Below are positions 25,403-35,721 of a stretch of 43,386 nucleotides of DNA, one piece after another (within the stretch, counting starts at the first letter, position 1; each line of letters begins with the position of its first letter). The notes below the pieces were generated by a model. The model saw only the letters and a list, made by a program, of their open reading frames with translations, ran no database searches and was not told where the DNA came from. The stretch is from Burkholderiales bacterium (GTDB lineage Bacteria > Pseudomonadota > Gammaproteobacteria > Burkholderiales > JAEUOS01), in assembly GCA_947473125.1 (NCBI GenBank), contig CANJDH010000033.1, forward strand, positions 1 to 43,386. The letters run 5' to 3'. The position numbers and the translations under genes were made by a program.

Positions 25403-27102
25403 TTGGTCGTTTTTGTTGCGGATTGCGCGAAGCCGCCTTCCACCTGGACGTCGATCAGGCATGGTCCGCAACCCGCCTGGGTGCCGGCCATCATGCGCTT
25501 GATCGTGGCGTCGAGTTCGCCGGGCTGCGTGACGCGCGCAGTGGCGAGGCCCATGCTCTCGGCGAGCTTCACGTAATCGATCTCCGGATTCTTGATGTCC
25601 ATCGCCACGAACGCGTCGGTGTGGCGCAACGCCACCAGGCGATCCTTGATGATGCGGTAGCTGCGGTTGTTGACAATAATGTAGGTGATGTTCAGTTTCA
25701 GGTGTGCTGCGGTCCACAGGCCCTGGATGCTGTACATCGCGCTGCCGTCGCCGATCACGCCGACCACCGGGCGCCCCGGGTGGGCAAGGCTGATGCCGAT
25801 CGCGCCGGGCAGGCCGAAGCCGAGGCCGCCGCTGGCGAGGCCGTAGTAGCTGTGGGCATCGTTGGCGTGCAGTACCTTGGCGAGGCCGCCTGCGGAACTC
25901 ACGGCTTCCTCGACCACGATGGCATCGGCAGGAATCGCCTCGCTGATGCGCGCCATCAGGTATTCGGTCCAGATCGGCGAGTCGTCCCGCTTCGCTTCGA
26001 GTGCGGTCATCTGCGCTGCGCGCTTGCTGACCCAGTTGTTGCGCGCGATAGCCTCGCGGCGTGCTCTTGCCTCGGCATCGTAAGCGCCGTTCCGCCGCGC
26101 ATCGATGGCCGGCAGCAGTGCGCGCAGCGTCTCCTTGACGTTGGCGCAGATGGCGGCCTCGGTCGGGTAGTTCTTGCCCAGTTCCCAGTCGCGCTCGGAA
26201 ATATGGATCACCGGCAGGGTTTCGGGCAGGGGTTCGGTCGGGCTGTAGGGCGACATGCGCAGCAGGTCGCCGCCCAGGCAGATCAGCAAGTCGTATTGGC
26301 TCAGGGTGGCGCGCACCCGCTCCTGATTGCGCGTGATGTCGCCCATGTTGAGTGGGTGGCCCGACGGGAAACGCGTGTTGTAGGGTACCGAGCCCAGGTA
26401 CACGGCTGCGCCGAGGGTCTCGGCGAAGCGCGTCGCTTCGGCAAAGGCGTCGTGGTCGGCGATTTCCTTGCCGGCCAGGATCACCGGTCGCTGTGCCTGC
26501 AATATGCGCGCGGCAAGTGCGGCGATCACGTCGTCGGACGGTCGCATCGCGCCCTCGATGCGCGTCGGCGACCCGAGGTCTATCTCGGCCTCGTCGTCGA
26601 GGATGCTGCCCGGCAGGCTGATGAACACCGGGCCGGTCGGCGGGGTGAGGGCGATCTTGGCGGCCCGGTGCACGATGCGCGGCAGGTCTTCGATGCGCTC
26701 GACCTCGACCGCCCATTTCACCAGCGGCGCGGCGATCGGCACCAGCGGCTCGTAAAGCAAGGGTTCGGTGAGGCCGTGGCCGATTTCGTACTGGCCGGCG
26801 GTGATGATTACCGGCGAACCGGAAAACTTGGCGGTATACAGCGCGCCCATCGCGTGGCCCAGGCCCGGCGTGCAGTGCAGGTTGCAGGCAGTGAGCCGGC
26901 CGGTGGCGCGCGAAAAGCCGTCGGCCATCGCCAGCACCACGGATTCCTGCAGGCCCAGCACGTATTTGAGCTGCGGAAACTTGGAGATCACCTCCATCAC
27001 CGGTAGTTCGGTGGTGCCGGGGTTGCCGAACAGGTGCGTGATGCCTTCGTCGACCAGAAGTTGCAGAAAGGCCGAGCGGCCGGTGATGGTTTGCTTTGCC
27101 AT
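25399..27102 (-). CDS. Thiamine pyrophosphate enzyme, benzoylformate decarboxylase/acetolactate synthase-like
   Basis: A 567-residue TPP enzyme. The PYR domain has LFGNPGTTELPVME, catalytic Glu in LQESVVLAMADGFSRATG, and HCTPGLGHAMGALYTA. The central domain follows, and the PP domain has IGDGSAMYSIQGLWTAAH with IVNNRSYRII. The HCTPGLGHAMGAL segment resembles benzoylformate decarboxylase, and no regulatory subunit gene is near, so decarboxylation of an aromatic or branched 2-oxoacid is more likely than acetolactate synthesis. It is only distantly like the other TPP enzyme at 19636-21180. Divergent from an exported hydrolase gene across 78 bp. The stop codon lies within the -35 box of the toxin-antitoxin promoter. 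Confidence 0.92.
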   Translation of the reverse strand: MAKQTITGRSAFLQLLVDEGITHLFGNPGTTELPVMEVISKFPQLKYVLGLQESVVLAMADGFSRATGRLTACNLHCTPGLGHAMGALYTAKFSGSPVIITAGQYEIGHGLTEPLLYEPLVPIAAPLVKWAVEVERIEDLPRIVHRAAKIALTPPTGPVFISLPGSILDDEAEIDLGSPTRIEGAMRPSDDVIAALAARILQAQRPVILAGKEIADHDAFAEATRFAETLGAAVYLGSVPYNTRFPSGHPLNMGDITRNQERVRATLSQYDLLICLGGDLLRMSPYSPTEPLPETLPVIHISERDWELGKNYPTEAAICANVKETLRALLPAIDARRNGAYDAEARARREAIARNNWVSKRAAQMTALEAKRDDSPIWTEYLMARISEAIPADAIVVEEAVSSAGGLAKVLHANDAHSYYGLASGGLGFGLPGAIGISLAHPGRPVVGVIGDGSAMYSIQGLWTAAHLKLNITYIIVNNRSYRIIKDRLVALRHTDAFVAMDIKNPEIDYVKLAESMGLATARVTQPGELDATIKRMMAGTQAGCGPCLIDVQVEGGFAQSATKTTN

Positions 27103-27132
27103 GATGGTGTGCCCGAATAGTTGGGTAGCATC

Positions 27133-27144
27133 TTACTGGAGTAA
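27133..27144. promoter_or_regulatory. Small palindrome in a divergent promoter region
   Basis: TTACT-GG-AGTAA at 27133-27144 lies in the 78-bp gap between the divergent TPP-enzyme and exported-hydrolase genes. It could be a regulator half-site pair; there is no further support. Confidence 0.25.
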
Positions 27145-27180
27145 AGTGCGCAAAAACCTAAAACACCTGTGAAGAGAGAC

Positions 27181-29262
27181 ATGAAAACCATTTCCCGCGC
27201 CCTCGTGGTCGGCACCTTGGTGCTGGCCGCGTGCCACCCCGCTGCCGCACGTATTACGCGCATCGTGATTGACGAGACCATTCCCATGCCGGTGCCGGCG
27301 GGTAAGGCGCCCCCCCTGATTGCCTACGAGCAGGTGGCAGGGCGTGCCTTCGGTGAGATGGACCCCAAGCACCCTGCCAACGCGATCATCCAGGACATCA
27401 AACTTGCCAAGGATGCCGACGGCAAGGTGCGCTACATAGCCTCGTTCGTCATTTACAAACCCGTCGATATGGCCAAGGCGAGCGGCATGCTGTGGCACGA
27501 CGTTCCGAATCGCGGCCGCGTGTTTGCGTATGCACCTCAGGAGCAGGCGTTTGGCGACATCATGCTCGCTAGCGCCTGGCAAGGTGACAACGCCGGGCAG
27601 ACAGCGGTGCGTGATAAAGCCACTGCAAGCGGCATGCAGTTCCTGCAGGTGCCGGTAGCCAAAGATGTAACCGGCAAGGTGCTGGGGCGCATCGTCAACC
27701 GCTCCGGCCCGAACTCGCAGCCACTTCTGGTGCAGACCAACCCGGTGCCCTACAAACCGGCGAGCCTCGATACCAAAAAAGCGAAGCTGACTTCACGTGC
27801 CGGTGAAACGCAGAGCGGAAAAGTGATCGCCGAAGTCACCATTGCGGCCAATGAATGGGCCTGGGCCAGATGCGATGCCGCCAATCCCTTTCCCGGCACG
27901 CCGGACCCGACGCATATCTGTCTCAAAAACGGCTTCGACGCCAACCGGCTCTACCAGGTGGTGTTCACCGCAGTTGACCCGTATGTGCTGGGCATCGGTT
28001 TCGCCGCATGGCGCGATGTCGGCGCCTTCTTCAAGAAATCGTTGGCGGACGACAACGGCACGTCGAACCCGATTGCAAGGGCCGTCACGCACTCGATCAC
28101 GCGCGGCATTTCGCAGTCGGGCAACTATCTGCGCGGGTGGCTGCATCTGGGCTTCAACCAGGCCGAAGATGGCGGCATGGTGCACGACGGCATGTGGCCG
28201 ATTATCGCGGGCAGGCGCATTGCACTCAACTTCCGTTGGGCCCAGCCCGATGGGGTGCTCGAGTTGTATCAAGCCGGCAGTGAAGGCCCGCAGTGGTGGC
28301 TGCCGCATCCCGACAAAGTGCGTGGCCTGCGCGCAGCCGGCATTCTGGACCGCTGCACCAAGTCCAATACCTGCCCGAAGATCATCGAGCATTTCGGCTC
28401 GGCTGAAGTCTGGGCCCTGAAGTTGACACCGGAGTGGGTCGGCACCGATGCCAAACAGGACCTGCCCCTGCCCGACAACGTGCGCCGTTATTACATCGCC
28501 AGCACCAACCACAACGGTGGTGTTGGCGGCTTCGATACCAGCCTGCCGGGAGTGGGCTTGCCCAAGACCGGCGCCACCTGCCCCGGCAACAATTTTGGCA
28601 CGGCTGTGTTGCCGGCTAACCCGGTGTCGCAACGCGAAACCACCAATGCGCTGCGCGTGCACTTTCGCAACTGGGTGATGAAGGGCACGCCGCCGCCGCC
28701 GAGCCGTTATCCGACGCTTGCCAAAGGTGAACTGGCCGATGCAAACAAGGTGGCGATCGGCTTCCCGACCCTGCCTGGCTTGCGCCCGACCGTGCCCGAG
28801 CCGGACTTCATCATGCCGGTGCACGATTACGATTGGGGGCCGCGTTTCAATGCACTTGACGGCTCGGGCATTGTCTCGAATGCGCCGCCGCGCATCCGCA
28901 AATCGCTGAAGATGCTGGCGCCGAAGGTGGACGCCGATGGCAACGAAGTCGGCGGTGTGCCGGTGCCCCTGCTCGATGCGCCACTCGGTACCTACCTCGG
29001 CTGGAACGTCACGGCCGGCGGATTCCACAAGGACCAGATCTGCAACTACGTCGGCGGCATGATTCCACTTGCGAGAACTGCCGAGGAGCGAAAGACCGCC
29101 AATGACCCCCGCCCCTCGCTGCAGGAGCGCTATGGTTCGCACGAAGGCTACGTGGCGGCGGTGAAGAAGGCGACGGAGCGCAGTCTGGCGGAGGGATTCT
29201 TGTTGCCGGAAGATGCGGCCGCGCTGATTACCGCCGCAGACAAGAGTGCCGTATTGCGCTGA
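27181..29262 (+). CDS. Exported alpha/beta hydrolase-domain protein (Abhydrolase_10 type)
   Basis: A 693-residue exported protein of the large alpha/beta hydrolase-domain family often listed as PF20091. The N-terminus MKTISRALVVGTLVLAACHPAAARITR is a signal sequence; LAAC could act as a lipobox, or signal peptidase I could cut after AAA. The likely nucleophile is in GISQSGNYLRGWLHLGFNQ near residue 315. Other segments include VVFTAVDPYVLGIGFAAWRDVGAFF and, near the end, PLGTYLGWNV and SLQERYGSHEGYVAAVKKA, typical of this family. ATG at 27181 follows AGAGAG. Family members are mostly uncharacterised esterase-like enzymes. It begins a plus-strand cluster with an SDR, a second exported hydrolase and an MFS transporter. 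Confidence 0.85.
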   Translation: MKTISRALVVGTLVLAACHPAAARITRIVIDETIPMPVPAGKAPPLIAYEQVAGRAFGEMDPKHPANAIIQDIKLAKDADGKVRYIASFVIYKPVDMAKASGMLWHDVPNRGRVFAYAPQEQAFGDIMLASAWQGDNAGQTAVRDKATASGMQFLQVPVAKDVTGKVLGRIVNRSGPNSQPLLVQTNPVPYKPASLDTKKAKLTSRAGETQSGKVIAEVTIAANEWAWARCDAANPFPGTPDPTHICLKNGFDANRLYQVVFTAVDPYVLGIGFAAWRDVGAFFKKSLADDNGTSNPIARAVTHSITRGISQSGNYLRGWLHLGFNQAEDGGMVHDGMWPIIAGRRIALNFRWAQPDGVLELYQAGSEGPQWWLPHPDKVRGLRAAGILDRCTKSNTCPKIIEHFGSAEVWALKLTPEWVGTDAKQDLPLPDNVRRYYIASTNHNGGVGGFDTSLPGVGLPKTGATCPGNNFGTAVLPANPVSQRETTNALRVHFRNWVMKGTPPPPSRYPTLAKGELADANKVAIGFPTLPGLRPTVPEPDFIMPVHDYDWGPRFNALDGSGIVSNAPPRIRKSLKMLAPKVDADGNEVGGVPVPLLDAPLGTYLGWNVTAGGFHKDQICNYVGGMIPLARTAEERKTANDPRPSLQERYGSHEGYVAAVKKATERSLAEGFLLPEDAAALITAADKSAVLR

Positions 29263-29303
29263 ATGCGTAAAACGGTTTTGATCATCACTTCAGGAACATC
29301 AGC

Positions 29304-30077
<774 letters not shown>

Positions 30078-30112
30078 CCCGTCAACCACTCATCAGCTTG
30101 AAGGAGACACGC

Positions 30113-31195
30113 ATGAATACGAGATCGATGCACGCCGGCTCACGGTCACTCTGCGCCGCCATACTGGTTTTTGCGGCGTCACTGGCTTGCGCCCAGATCG
30201 CACCGGCGCGCCAGGAAGGCTCCTGGGTGGTGAAGGACTTCCGCTTCCACACCGGCGAGGTGCTGCCTGAACTCAAGCTGCATTACACGACGCTCGGCAA
30301 CCCCGCTAACGAGGCGGTGCTGGTATTGCACGGCACCACCGGCTCGGGCACGGGCCTTCTCGGGCCGGCTTTCGGCGGCGAGTTGTTCGGGCCGGGCCAG
30401 GCGCTCGATGCGAACAAGTATTTCATCATACTGCCCGATGTGGTCGGCCACGGCAAATCGAGCAAGCCTTCGGACGGCCTGCGCACCAAATTTCCGCGCT
30501 ACAACTACAACGACATGGTCGACGGCACTTATCGCCTGCTGACCGAACACCTCAATGTCAAACACGTGCGCCTGGTGATCGGCAATTCGATGGGCGGCAT
30601 GGAAACCTGGATCTGGGGTGCGCGCTATCCGGGTTTCATGGACACCCTGGTGCCGATGGCCTCGCTGCCGTCTGAAATGTCGAGCCGCAACTGGATCTTG
30701 CGGCGCCTGATCATCGATTCGATCCGCAACGACCCCGAGTGGAACAATGGCAATTACACGAAGCAACCGAAAAGCGCCCAGTACGCTTCGGTGATGTACA
30801 ACTTCGCCACTAACGGCGGCAACCAGGCCTTGTACAAAGCCGCGCCGACGCGCGAAAAGGCCGACCAGTTGCTCGATGCGCGCCTGAAGGCACCATTCAC
30901 CGCAGACGCCAACGACACGCTTTACCAATGGGATTCATCGCGCGACTACAACCCCTCGCCGGGGCTGGAGAAGGTCCAGGCGACGCTGCTGGCGATCAAC
31001 GCCGCCGATGATGAGCGCAACCCGCCGGAGCTGGGCCTGTTGCAAAGCGAGGTCAAGCGCATCAAAAATGGCCGCTTCATCATCCTGCCGGCGAGCGAGA
31101 ACACGGCCGGCCATGGCACGACCGGTCAGGCCAAAAACTGGAAACAGCACCTTGTGGAGTTGCTGCAGACGGCGCCGCGATTGCCGGCGCGTTGA
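30113..31195 (+). CDS. Exported MetX-like alpha/beta hydrolase
   Basis: A 360-residue alpha/beta hydrolase resembling homoserine O-acetyltransferase (MetX) but with a signal peptide (MNTRSMHAGSRSLCAAILVF, core, ACAQ), so periplasmic. The nucleophile elbow is GNSMGGMET near residue 160, the likely acid is in NAADDERNPPE, and the likely His is in ENTAGHGTTGQ. The lid-like segment after the nucleophile (MASLPSEMSSRNWILRRLI) is typical of this group. ATG at 30113 has AAGGAG. A hydrolase or transacylase on an acylated small substrate is likely; methionine synthesis is not, given the export signal. Its stop overlaps the MFS transporter start as TGATG. Confidence 0.88.
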   Translation: MNTRSMHAGSRSLCAAILVFAASLACAQIAPARQEGSWVVKDFRFHTGEVLPELKLHYTTLGNPANEAVLVLHGTTGSGTGLLGPAFGGELFGPGQALDANKYFIILPDVVGHGKSSKPSDGLRTKFPRYNYNDMVDGTYRLLTEHLNVKHVRLVIGNSMGGMETWIWGARYPGFMDTLVPMASLPSEMSSRNWILRRLIIDSIRNDPEWNNGNYTKQPKSAQYASVMYNFATNGGNQALYKAAPTREKADQLLDARLKAPFTADANDTLYQWDSSRDYNPSPGLEKVQATLLAINAADDERNPPELGLLQSEVKRIKNGRFIILPASENTAGHGTTGQAKNWKQHLVELLQTAPRLPAR

Positions 31196-32484
31196 TGTCG
31201 GCAGGTGCACCGCCGGCGCTGTCGATTCTCGCACCCCCGGTTCGGCGCGAGCGCTTGCTGCTGTGGCTGCTTGCGGGCCTGCAGTTCACGCACATCCTCG
31301 ACTTCATGATGATCAGCCCGCTGTCGCCGCAGTTCATGCGCTTGTGGGGCATCTCGGCGCAGGAATTCGGTTACCTGGTATCGGTTTACGCGATCGCAGC
31401 GGCGGTGGCCGGTCTTGCCGCTGCCTTCGTGATTGACCGCTTCGATCGCCGCAGTGCATTGCTGGCCATGTACGCCGGCTTCGTGCTCGCCACGCTGGCC
31501 TGCGCCGTGGCGCCCGGCTACTGGAGCTTCTTCGTGGCGCGCGCCTTGGCCGGTGCCTTTGGCGGTGTGATCGGGTCGATCGTGCTGGCGATCGTCGGCG
31601 ATGTGGTGCCGCCGGGGCGGCGCGGACGGGCCATGGGAGTGGTGATGTCGGCGTTTCCGGTGGTGTCGGTGATTGGTGTGCCGATCGGCCTGTACCTCGC
31701 CACGCGCCTGGGCTGGCATGCGCCGTTCTTTGCGCTGGCCGCCATCAGTGCCGTGCTGTGGTGTTGTTTGCCGCTGGTGGTGCCGCGCATCAATGCCCAC
31801 GTCAGGTCAGCGCAAGCGGCGTCCAAACCGCACGTGCAGCGGGGCCGGCAAGGCATGCTGCACAATTTTTTGCAACTCTTCACCGTGGCCAACCACCGTC
31901 GTGCGCTGGCGGCGATTTTTGTTTTTACGCTCTCGGGGTTCATGATATTTCCGTTCATGTCGGCGTATCAGGTCATGAATGTCGGCATCACCGAAGCGCA
32001 GCTTGTGTATGTATTCCTGTTTTCAGGCCTCGCCACCTTGTTCACGTCACGCTTGATCGGCTGGTGTGCGGATCGTTACGGCAAGCGTCGCGTGTTCTTC
32101 ATCCTGGCGCTGGCCTCGACCATACCGATCGTCGGCGCCACACACCTGCCCCGGGCATCGCTGCTGGTTTTGCTGGCGGTCACGGTGCCATTCATGGTGC
32201 TCATGTCGGGGCGTTTCATCCCGCTCATGGCGCTCATCACTACCTGCGTACACGCGCCGGTGCGCGGCGCCTTCATGAGCCTGTCGTCGTCGGTGCAAAA
32301 CCTTGGCGCCGGCGTGGCCTCGCTGTTTGCCGGTGCCGTGATCGGCCACACGGCCGATGGCGCGCTGACGCACTTTGACATGGTCGGCAACGGCGCCGTG
32401 GTGATGACCATTGCCTGCATCCTGCTGGTGCGTGGCCTGCGCCCGGTACCCGAATCACCCGGTGTCACCGAGGTAGCGCGCTAG
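31195..32484 (+). CDS. MFS transporter
   Basis: A 429-residue major facilitator with about 12 membrane segments. The cytoplasmic loop after helix 2 reads DRFDRRSALLAMYAG, the usual D-R-x-x-R-R MFS signature; RARGRAMGV-like basic residues follow helix 4-5 (PPGRRGRAMGVVMS), and WCADRYGKRRVFF forms the equivalent loop in the second half. It resembles the arabinose/purine efflux (PucC-AraJ-type) branch. ATG at 31195 shares its A with the stop of the preceding gene. It probably carries a substrate or product of the neighbouring exported hydrolases and SDR across the inner membrane. Confidence 0.92.
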   Translation: MSAGAPPALSILAPPVRRERLLLWLLAGLQFTHILDFMMISPLSPQFMRLWGISAQEFGYLVSVYAIAAAVAGLAAAFVIDRFDRRSALLAMYAGFVLATLACAVAPGYWSFFVARALAGAFGGVIGSIVLAIVGDVVPPGRRGRAMGVVMSAFPVVSVIGVPIGLYLATRLGWHAPFFALAAISAVLWCCLPLVVPRINAHVRSAQAASKPHVQRGRQGMLHNFLQLFTVANHRRALAAIFVFTLSGFMIFPFMSAYQVMNVGITEAQLVYVFLFSGLATLFTSRLIGWCADRYGKRRVFFILALASTIPIVGATHLPRASLLVLLAVTVPFMVLMSGRFIPLMALITTCVHAPVRGAFMSLSSSVQNLGAGVASLFAGAVIGHTADGALTHFDMVGNGAVVMTIACILLVRGLRPVPESPGVTEVAR

Positions 32485-32508
32485 CGCCGCCCCGTCTGCA
32501 CTACGGGG

Positions 32509-33288
32509 CTAGATCAGCCCGTGATACGAGCCTCCATCGAGCTGCAGGTTTTGGCCTGATATAAACCCCGCCTGCGCGCTGCACAAAAACGCGCAGGCGT
32601 CGCCGAATTCGCCGGGCAGGCCGAAGCGCTTCGCCGCCACCGTCTCGGTGATGCGCCGGCGCGCCTCGGCCATGTCGATGTTGTTGAGCTTCATCATGCG
32701 CTCGGCCATGAACTGCTGACGCGGCGTGTCGACGCGTTCCGGCAGCAGGTTGTTGATGGTCACGTTGTCGGCTGCGGCTTCGAGCGATACCGATTTGGAA
32801 AACGCCGTGAGCCCGGTGCGTGCCGTGGTCGAGAGCGCCATGTGCGGCCGCGGGCTTTTCACCATCGCCGAGGTGATGTTGACGACGCGGCCGAACTTGC
32901 GCGCGCGCATGCCCGGGATGAAGGCGCGGATCAGCAGGATCGGCGCCAGCATGTTCGATTCGAGCGCGGCGATCCACGCGGCATGGTCCCAGTCAGCGAG
33001 CTTGCCGGGCGGCGGGCCGGCGTTGTTGTTGACCAGCACGTCGGCTTCGGGGCACGCATCGAACAAGGCCTGGCGCCCAGCCTCCGTGGTGATGTCAGCC
33101 GCCACCGCTTGAACGCGCGTACCCGTGTCCTTCTCGATCTGCGTTTGCGCTGCGGCGAGGCGGCCAGCATCACGGCCATTGATCCACACGGCGCAGCCTT
33201 CGCGCGCCAGCGCCGTGGCGCAGGCGAGGCCCAAACCTTGTGACGACGCACACACCACGGCCTTGCGGCCCTTGATTCCGAGATCCAT
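32509..33288 (-). CDS. SDR-fold protein of the atypical ketoacyl-reductase-like group
   Basis: A 259-residue SDR-fold protein with a non-canonical N-terminal loop (VVCASSQGLGLACA instead of TGxxxGIG). Ser140 of the active site is kept (VVNITSAMVK), but the positions of Tyr and Lys read S153 and R157 in LSTTARTGL. A known ketoacyl-reductase-like SDR subgroup has the same lack of the catalytic tetrad. It ends with LDGGSYHGLI. ATG at 33288 follows AAGGGG. The gene is 28 bp downstream of a Bug receptor gene in an operon with DUF3500. A catabolic, non-reductase role cannot be excluded. Confidence 0.9.
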   Translation of the reverse strand: MDLGIKGRKAVVCASSQGLGLACATALAREGCAVWINGRDAGRLAAAQTQIEKDTGTRVQAVAADITTEAGRQALFDACPEADVLVNNNAGPPPGKLADWDHAAWIAALESNMLAPILLIRAFIPGMRARKFGRVVNITSAMVKSPRPHMALSTTARTGLTAFSKSVSLEAAADNVTINNLLPERVDTPRQQFMAERMMKLNNIDMAEARRRITETVAAKRFGLPGEFGDACAFLCSAQAGFISGQNLQLDGGSYHGLI

Positions 33289-33316
33289 GTTGCCCCTTCG
33301 GCAGTTGTGGTGACGT

Positions 33317-34342
33317 TCAGTTCTTTTTGGTGTCGATGCCGGCCGCCTTGATGGCAGCCGTCCACTGCGGCCGCTCGGCCGCCATCATGCGCGCGAACTC
33401 CTGGGTGCCGAACGCCACCGGGTCAAAACTCATCTCGTGCATGCGCTTGATGAAGGCCGGGTCCTTGGCGATGGAGAGCAGCTCCTTCTCCCAGATCTCG
33501 ACGATCTCCTTCGGCGTGGCGCTGGGGAGGAACACGCCGTACCAGTTCATGATGTTGAGGTTGGTGAGGCCCGCTTCGGCCAGGGTCGGCACGTTGGGAA
33601 AGGCGTCAAGGCGTGTCGATTCGAGCGTGGCGAGCGCGCGCAGGCGCCCGCTTTGTACATGCTGCTTGACCGCCTCGGCCGACTGCACCAGGAACTGCAC
33701 ATCGTTGCCGAGCAGGCCAACTACCGCCGGCCCGCTGCCTTTGTAAGGCACATGGGTCATCTGGATGCCGGCCTGCGCCGAGACGATCTCGGCGATCAGG
33801 TGCAAAGCGTTGCCCAGGCCCGGCGAGCCCATGTTCAATTTCTTTGGCTCGACTTTCGCCAGCGCGATGAATTCGCGCAGGGTGGTCGCCTTCACGCTGC
33901 TGTTGATGACGATCAGCGCCGGGTTGCGGCCGATCAGGGCTGTACCCACCAGGTCGCGCTGCGCGTTGTAGGGTGGCCGGGGCTCGAAGTTGTCGGCAAT
34001 CGTGATCGGCGTCGGTGGTGTGAACGCCAGCGTATAGCCGTCCGGGGCGGCGCGCACCACGGTCTGGATACCGACTTGCCCGGAGGCGCCGCCAATGTTC
34101 TCGATCAGAACCTGCTGGCCCCAGCGCTGCGTCAGGTGTTGTGCCACCAGGCGGCCGACGATGTCGGGCCCACCCCCGGGCGGCGAGGGCACGATCATGC
34201 GCATCGGGCGCGAAGGGTATTTGCCCTGCGTGAAGCCGTACGGCGCGGCGTCGAGGCCGGCTGCGGCGAGGCCCGCTTTCAGGACATGCCGCCGCCGGCT
34301 GTCGAGGGTCTTGTACTGCGCTGTCATCGGCGGCTCAATCAT
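33317..34342 (-). CDS. Bug/TctC-family receptor with Tat-like signal
   Basis: A 341-residue Bug receptor. Unlike the other two, its N-terminus has a twin-arginine pattern (SRRRHVLKAGLAAAGL), so Tat export is possible. The mature part has YPSRPMRMIVPSPPGGGPDIVGR, IENIGGASGQVGIQTVVRAAPDGY, HVPYKGSGPAVVGLLGNDV and NVPTLAEAGLTNLNIMNWYGV. ATG at 34342 (MIEPPMTAQ) is preferred, with GGAG nine bases upstream; it overlaps the DUF3500 stop by eight bases. Coupling to DUF3500 and an SDR suggests a shared substrate. No TctA or TctB gene is near. Confidence 0.92.
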   Translation of the reverse strand: MIEPPMTAQYKTLDSRRRHVLKAGLAAAGLDAAPYGFTQGKYPSRPMRMIVPSPPGGGPDIVGRLVAQHLTQRWGQQVLIENIGGASGQVGIQTVVRAAPDGYTLAFTPPTPITIADNFEPRPPYNAQRDLVGTALIGRNPALIVINSSVKATTLREFIALAKVEPKKLNMGSPGLGNALHLIAEIVSAQAGIQMTHVPYKGSGPAVVGLLGNDVQFLVQSAEAVKQHVQSGRLRALATLESTRLDAFPNVPTLAEAGLTNLNIMNWYGVFLPSATPKEIVEIWEKELLSIAKDPAFIKRMHEMSFDPVAFGTQEFARMMAAERPQWTAAIKAAGIDTKKN

Positions 34343-35711
34343 GGTGAGGGTCTCCGTGGTCGTGGGAGTGGCCATCGTAATCGGGATGGCTGTGGTTGTG
34401 GTGGGTGTGGCGGCCGCCGTCCTTGTTTTTGTGCTCCGCCGGCGCGCCGTCGACGCCGGGCTGCGCGCCCTCGTGGTGGTCCTGCGCGTAGTGCAGGCGC
34501 AACAGGTCCATGCCGTAGTCGTTGCCGTTCGGCGTGCGCACGATGGTGTGGATGTGGAACTTCGCCGGCAGTTCGTTGGTGAGGAACACGCCCGAGTGGT
34601 GGTCGAATTCGATCATCACCACCGGGCTCTGGATCCGGTAATAAAAGGTGTCGTCCTCGCCGGTGCCGCCGATCCAGCAGAAATGCGTGTCGTCGAGATG
34701 GCGCTCGACCTCGTCGATGCGCGCGGTGCGCGGGCCTTCGGGCAACGGCACAATGTAGGCGTTGACGAGATCAAGCAATTGCCGGCGCTGCACCTTCGAG
34801 AAGCCCGCCGCCGGCGCGCCTTCATAGGGAACCACGCGGTTGTCCTGGAAAGCGCCACCCAGATGCAACTGGTCGGCGCGGTGGCGCCGCGTGGGCGGCA
34901 TGTTGCCGCCGGTGGTCGCGTGGTAAATGATCGCCTGTTCCTGCTGCGCGCTCGAGAGCGCGCGGATCAATGCGAGGCCGCCGTTCTCCTCGTCCTGGAA
35001 CAGGCGCTTTCCCATCAGCGGACCTTCGTCCGCATAGTTGGGCTCGGCACCCATGAAGGCGGGCGAGAGCACCATCTGCCCGCCAATCACCAGGCAATTG
35101 AGCGCAAGGTGGTGGCCGGAGAGCTGCCAGCCCCAGGGCTCTGTCGTGGACGGCGCGCCGAACAGGGTGAAGTTGTAGCTCCACTCGCCCAGCACCTTGG
35201 TGTTCATCGCCAGCTCGCCGAGGAAGTGGTTGAAGCGCATCACGTCGCGCGCCTTCTCGTAACCGGTGCCCGACAGGCTGGCGCGCATCACCTCCAGGAT
35301 CGCCTCGCGCAACGGCAGCGCCACCTCTTCGAGGCGCAAGCCGTAGTGCCATACGTACATCTCGGTGTTGTTCCAGCGCCGCCACTCGCGCGCGTCCAGC
35401 GGCAGCATCAGCGCCTCGCGTTCCACCGGTGTAACCGCCGCGATCAGGCGCACGGTGGCTTCCACCATCGCGGCGGTCGGTGCGCCGTGGTCGCGCCGCT
35501 CGTATAAGCCGGTCAACGGCGTACCGTCGGTGATGACGCCCTTGAACGGCTCGCCGTAGAGGACTTCCCAGGGCTTGAACAGCAGGTCGCGCGGGATCGG
35601 GTTGGCGTAACCCGCCACGCCGTGCTCATGGGCAGTGCGCCCGTGCATCGCCTTGACGCGCGGGTACTCGAGTGTCGGAACGTACGGACGGAAGTCCAGC
35701 GGCTTTTTCAT
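34335..35711 (-). CDS. DUF3500 family protein with histidine-rich C-terminus
   Basis: A 458-residue protein of the uncharacterised DUF3500 family, seen in WNNTEMYVWHYGLRLEEV, TEPWGWQLSGHHLALN, PAFMGAEPNY and DTFYYRIQSPVVMIEFDHHSGVF. The last 25 or so residues are dominated by His and Asp (HTHHNHSHPDYDGHSHDHGD), and the preceding IEFDHHSGVF also carries a histidine pair. Metal binding is therefore likely, either catalytic or for delivery. No signal peptide is visible. Its last eight bases overlap the start of a Bug receptor gene. DUF3500 proteins are often found in catabolic or secretion-linked contexts; the reaction is unknown. Confidence 0.88.
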   Translation of the reverse strand: MKKPLDFRPYVPTLEYPRVKAMHGRTAHEHGVAGYANPIPRDLLFKPWEVLYGEPFKGVITDGTPLTGLYERRDHGAPTAAMVEATVRLIAAVTPVEREALMLPLDAREWRRWNNTEMYVWHYGLRLEEVALPLREAILEVMRASLSGTGYEKARDVMRFNHFLGELAMNTKVLGEWSYNFTLFGAPSTTEPWGWQLSGHHLALNCLVIGGQMVLSPAFMGAEPNYADEGPLMGKRLFQDEENGGLALIRALSSAQQEQAIIYHATTGGNMPPTRRHRADQLHLGGAFQDNRVVPYEGAPAAGFSKVQRRQLLDLVNAYIVPLPEGPRTARIDEVERHLDDTHFCWIGGTGEDDTFYYRIQSPVVMIEFDHHSGVFLTNELPAKFHIHTIVRTPNGNDYGMDLLRLHYAQDHHEGAQPGVDGAPAEHKNKDGGRHTHHNHSHPDYDGHSHDHGDPHHD

Positions 35712-35721
35712 GCGCTTGAGC

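Noticed and set aside
30113-31195. Homoserine O-acetyltransferase (metX)
   Set aside because: The fold matches, but a signal peptide and the catabolic neighbours argue against a methionine biosynthetic role.
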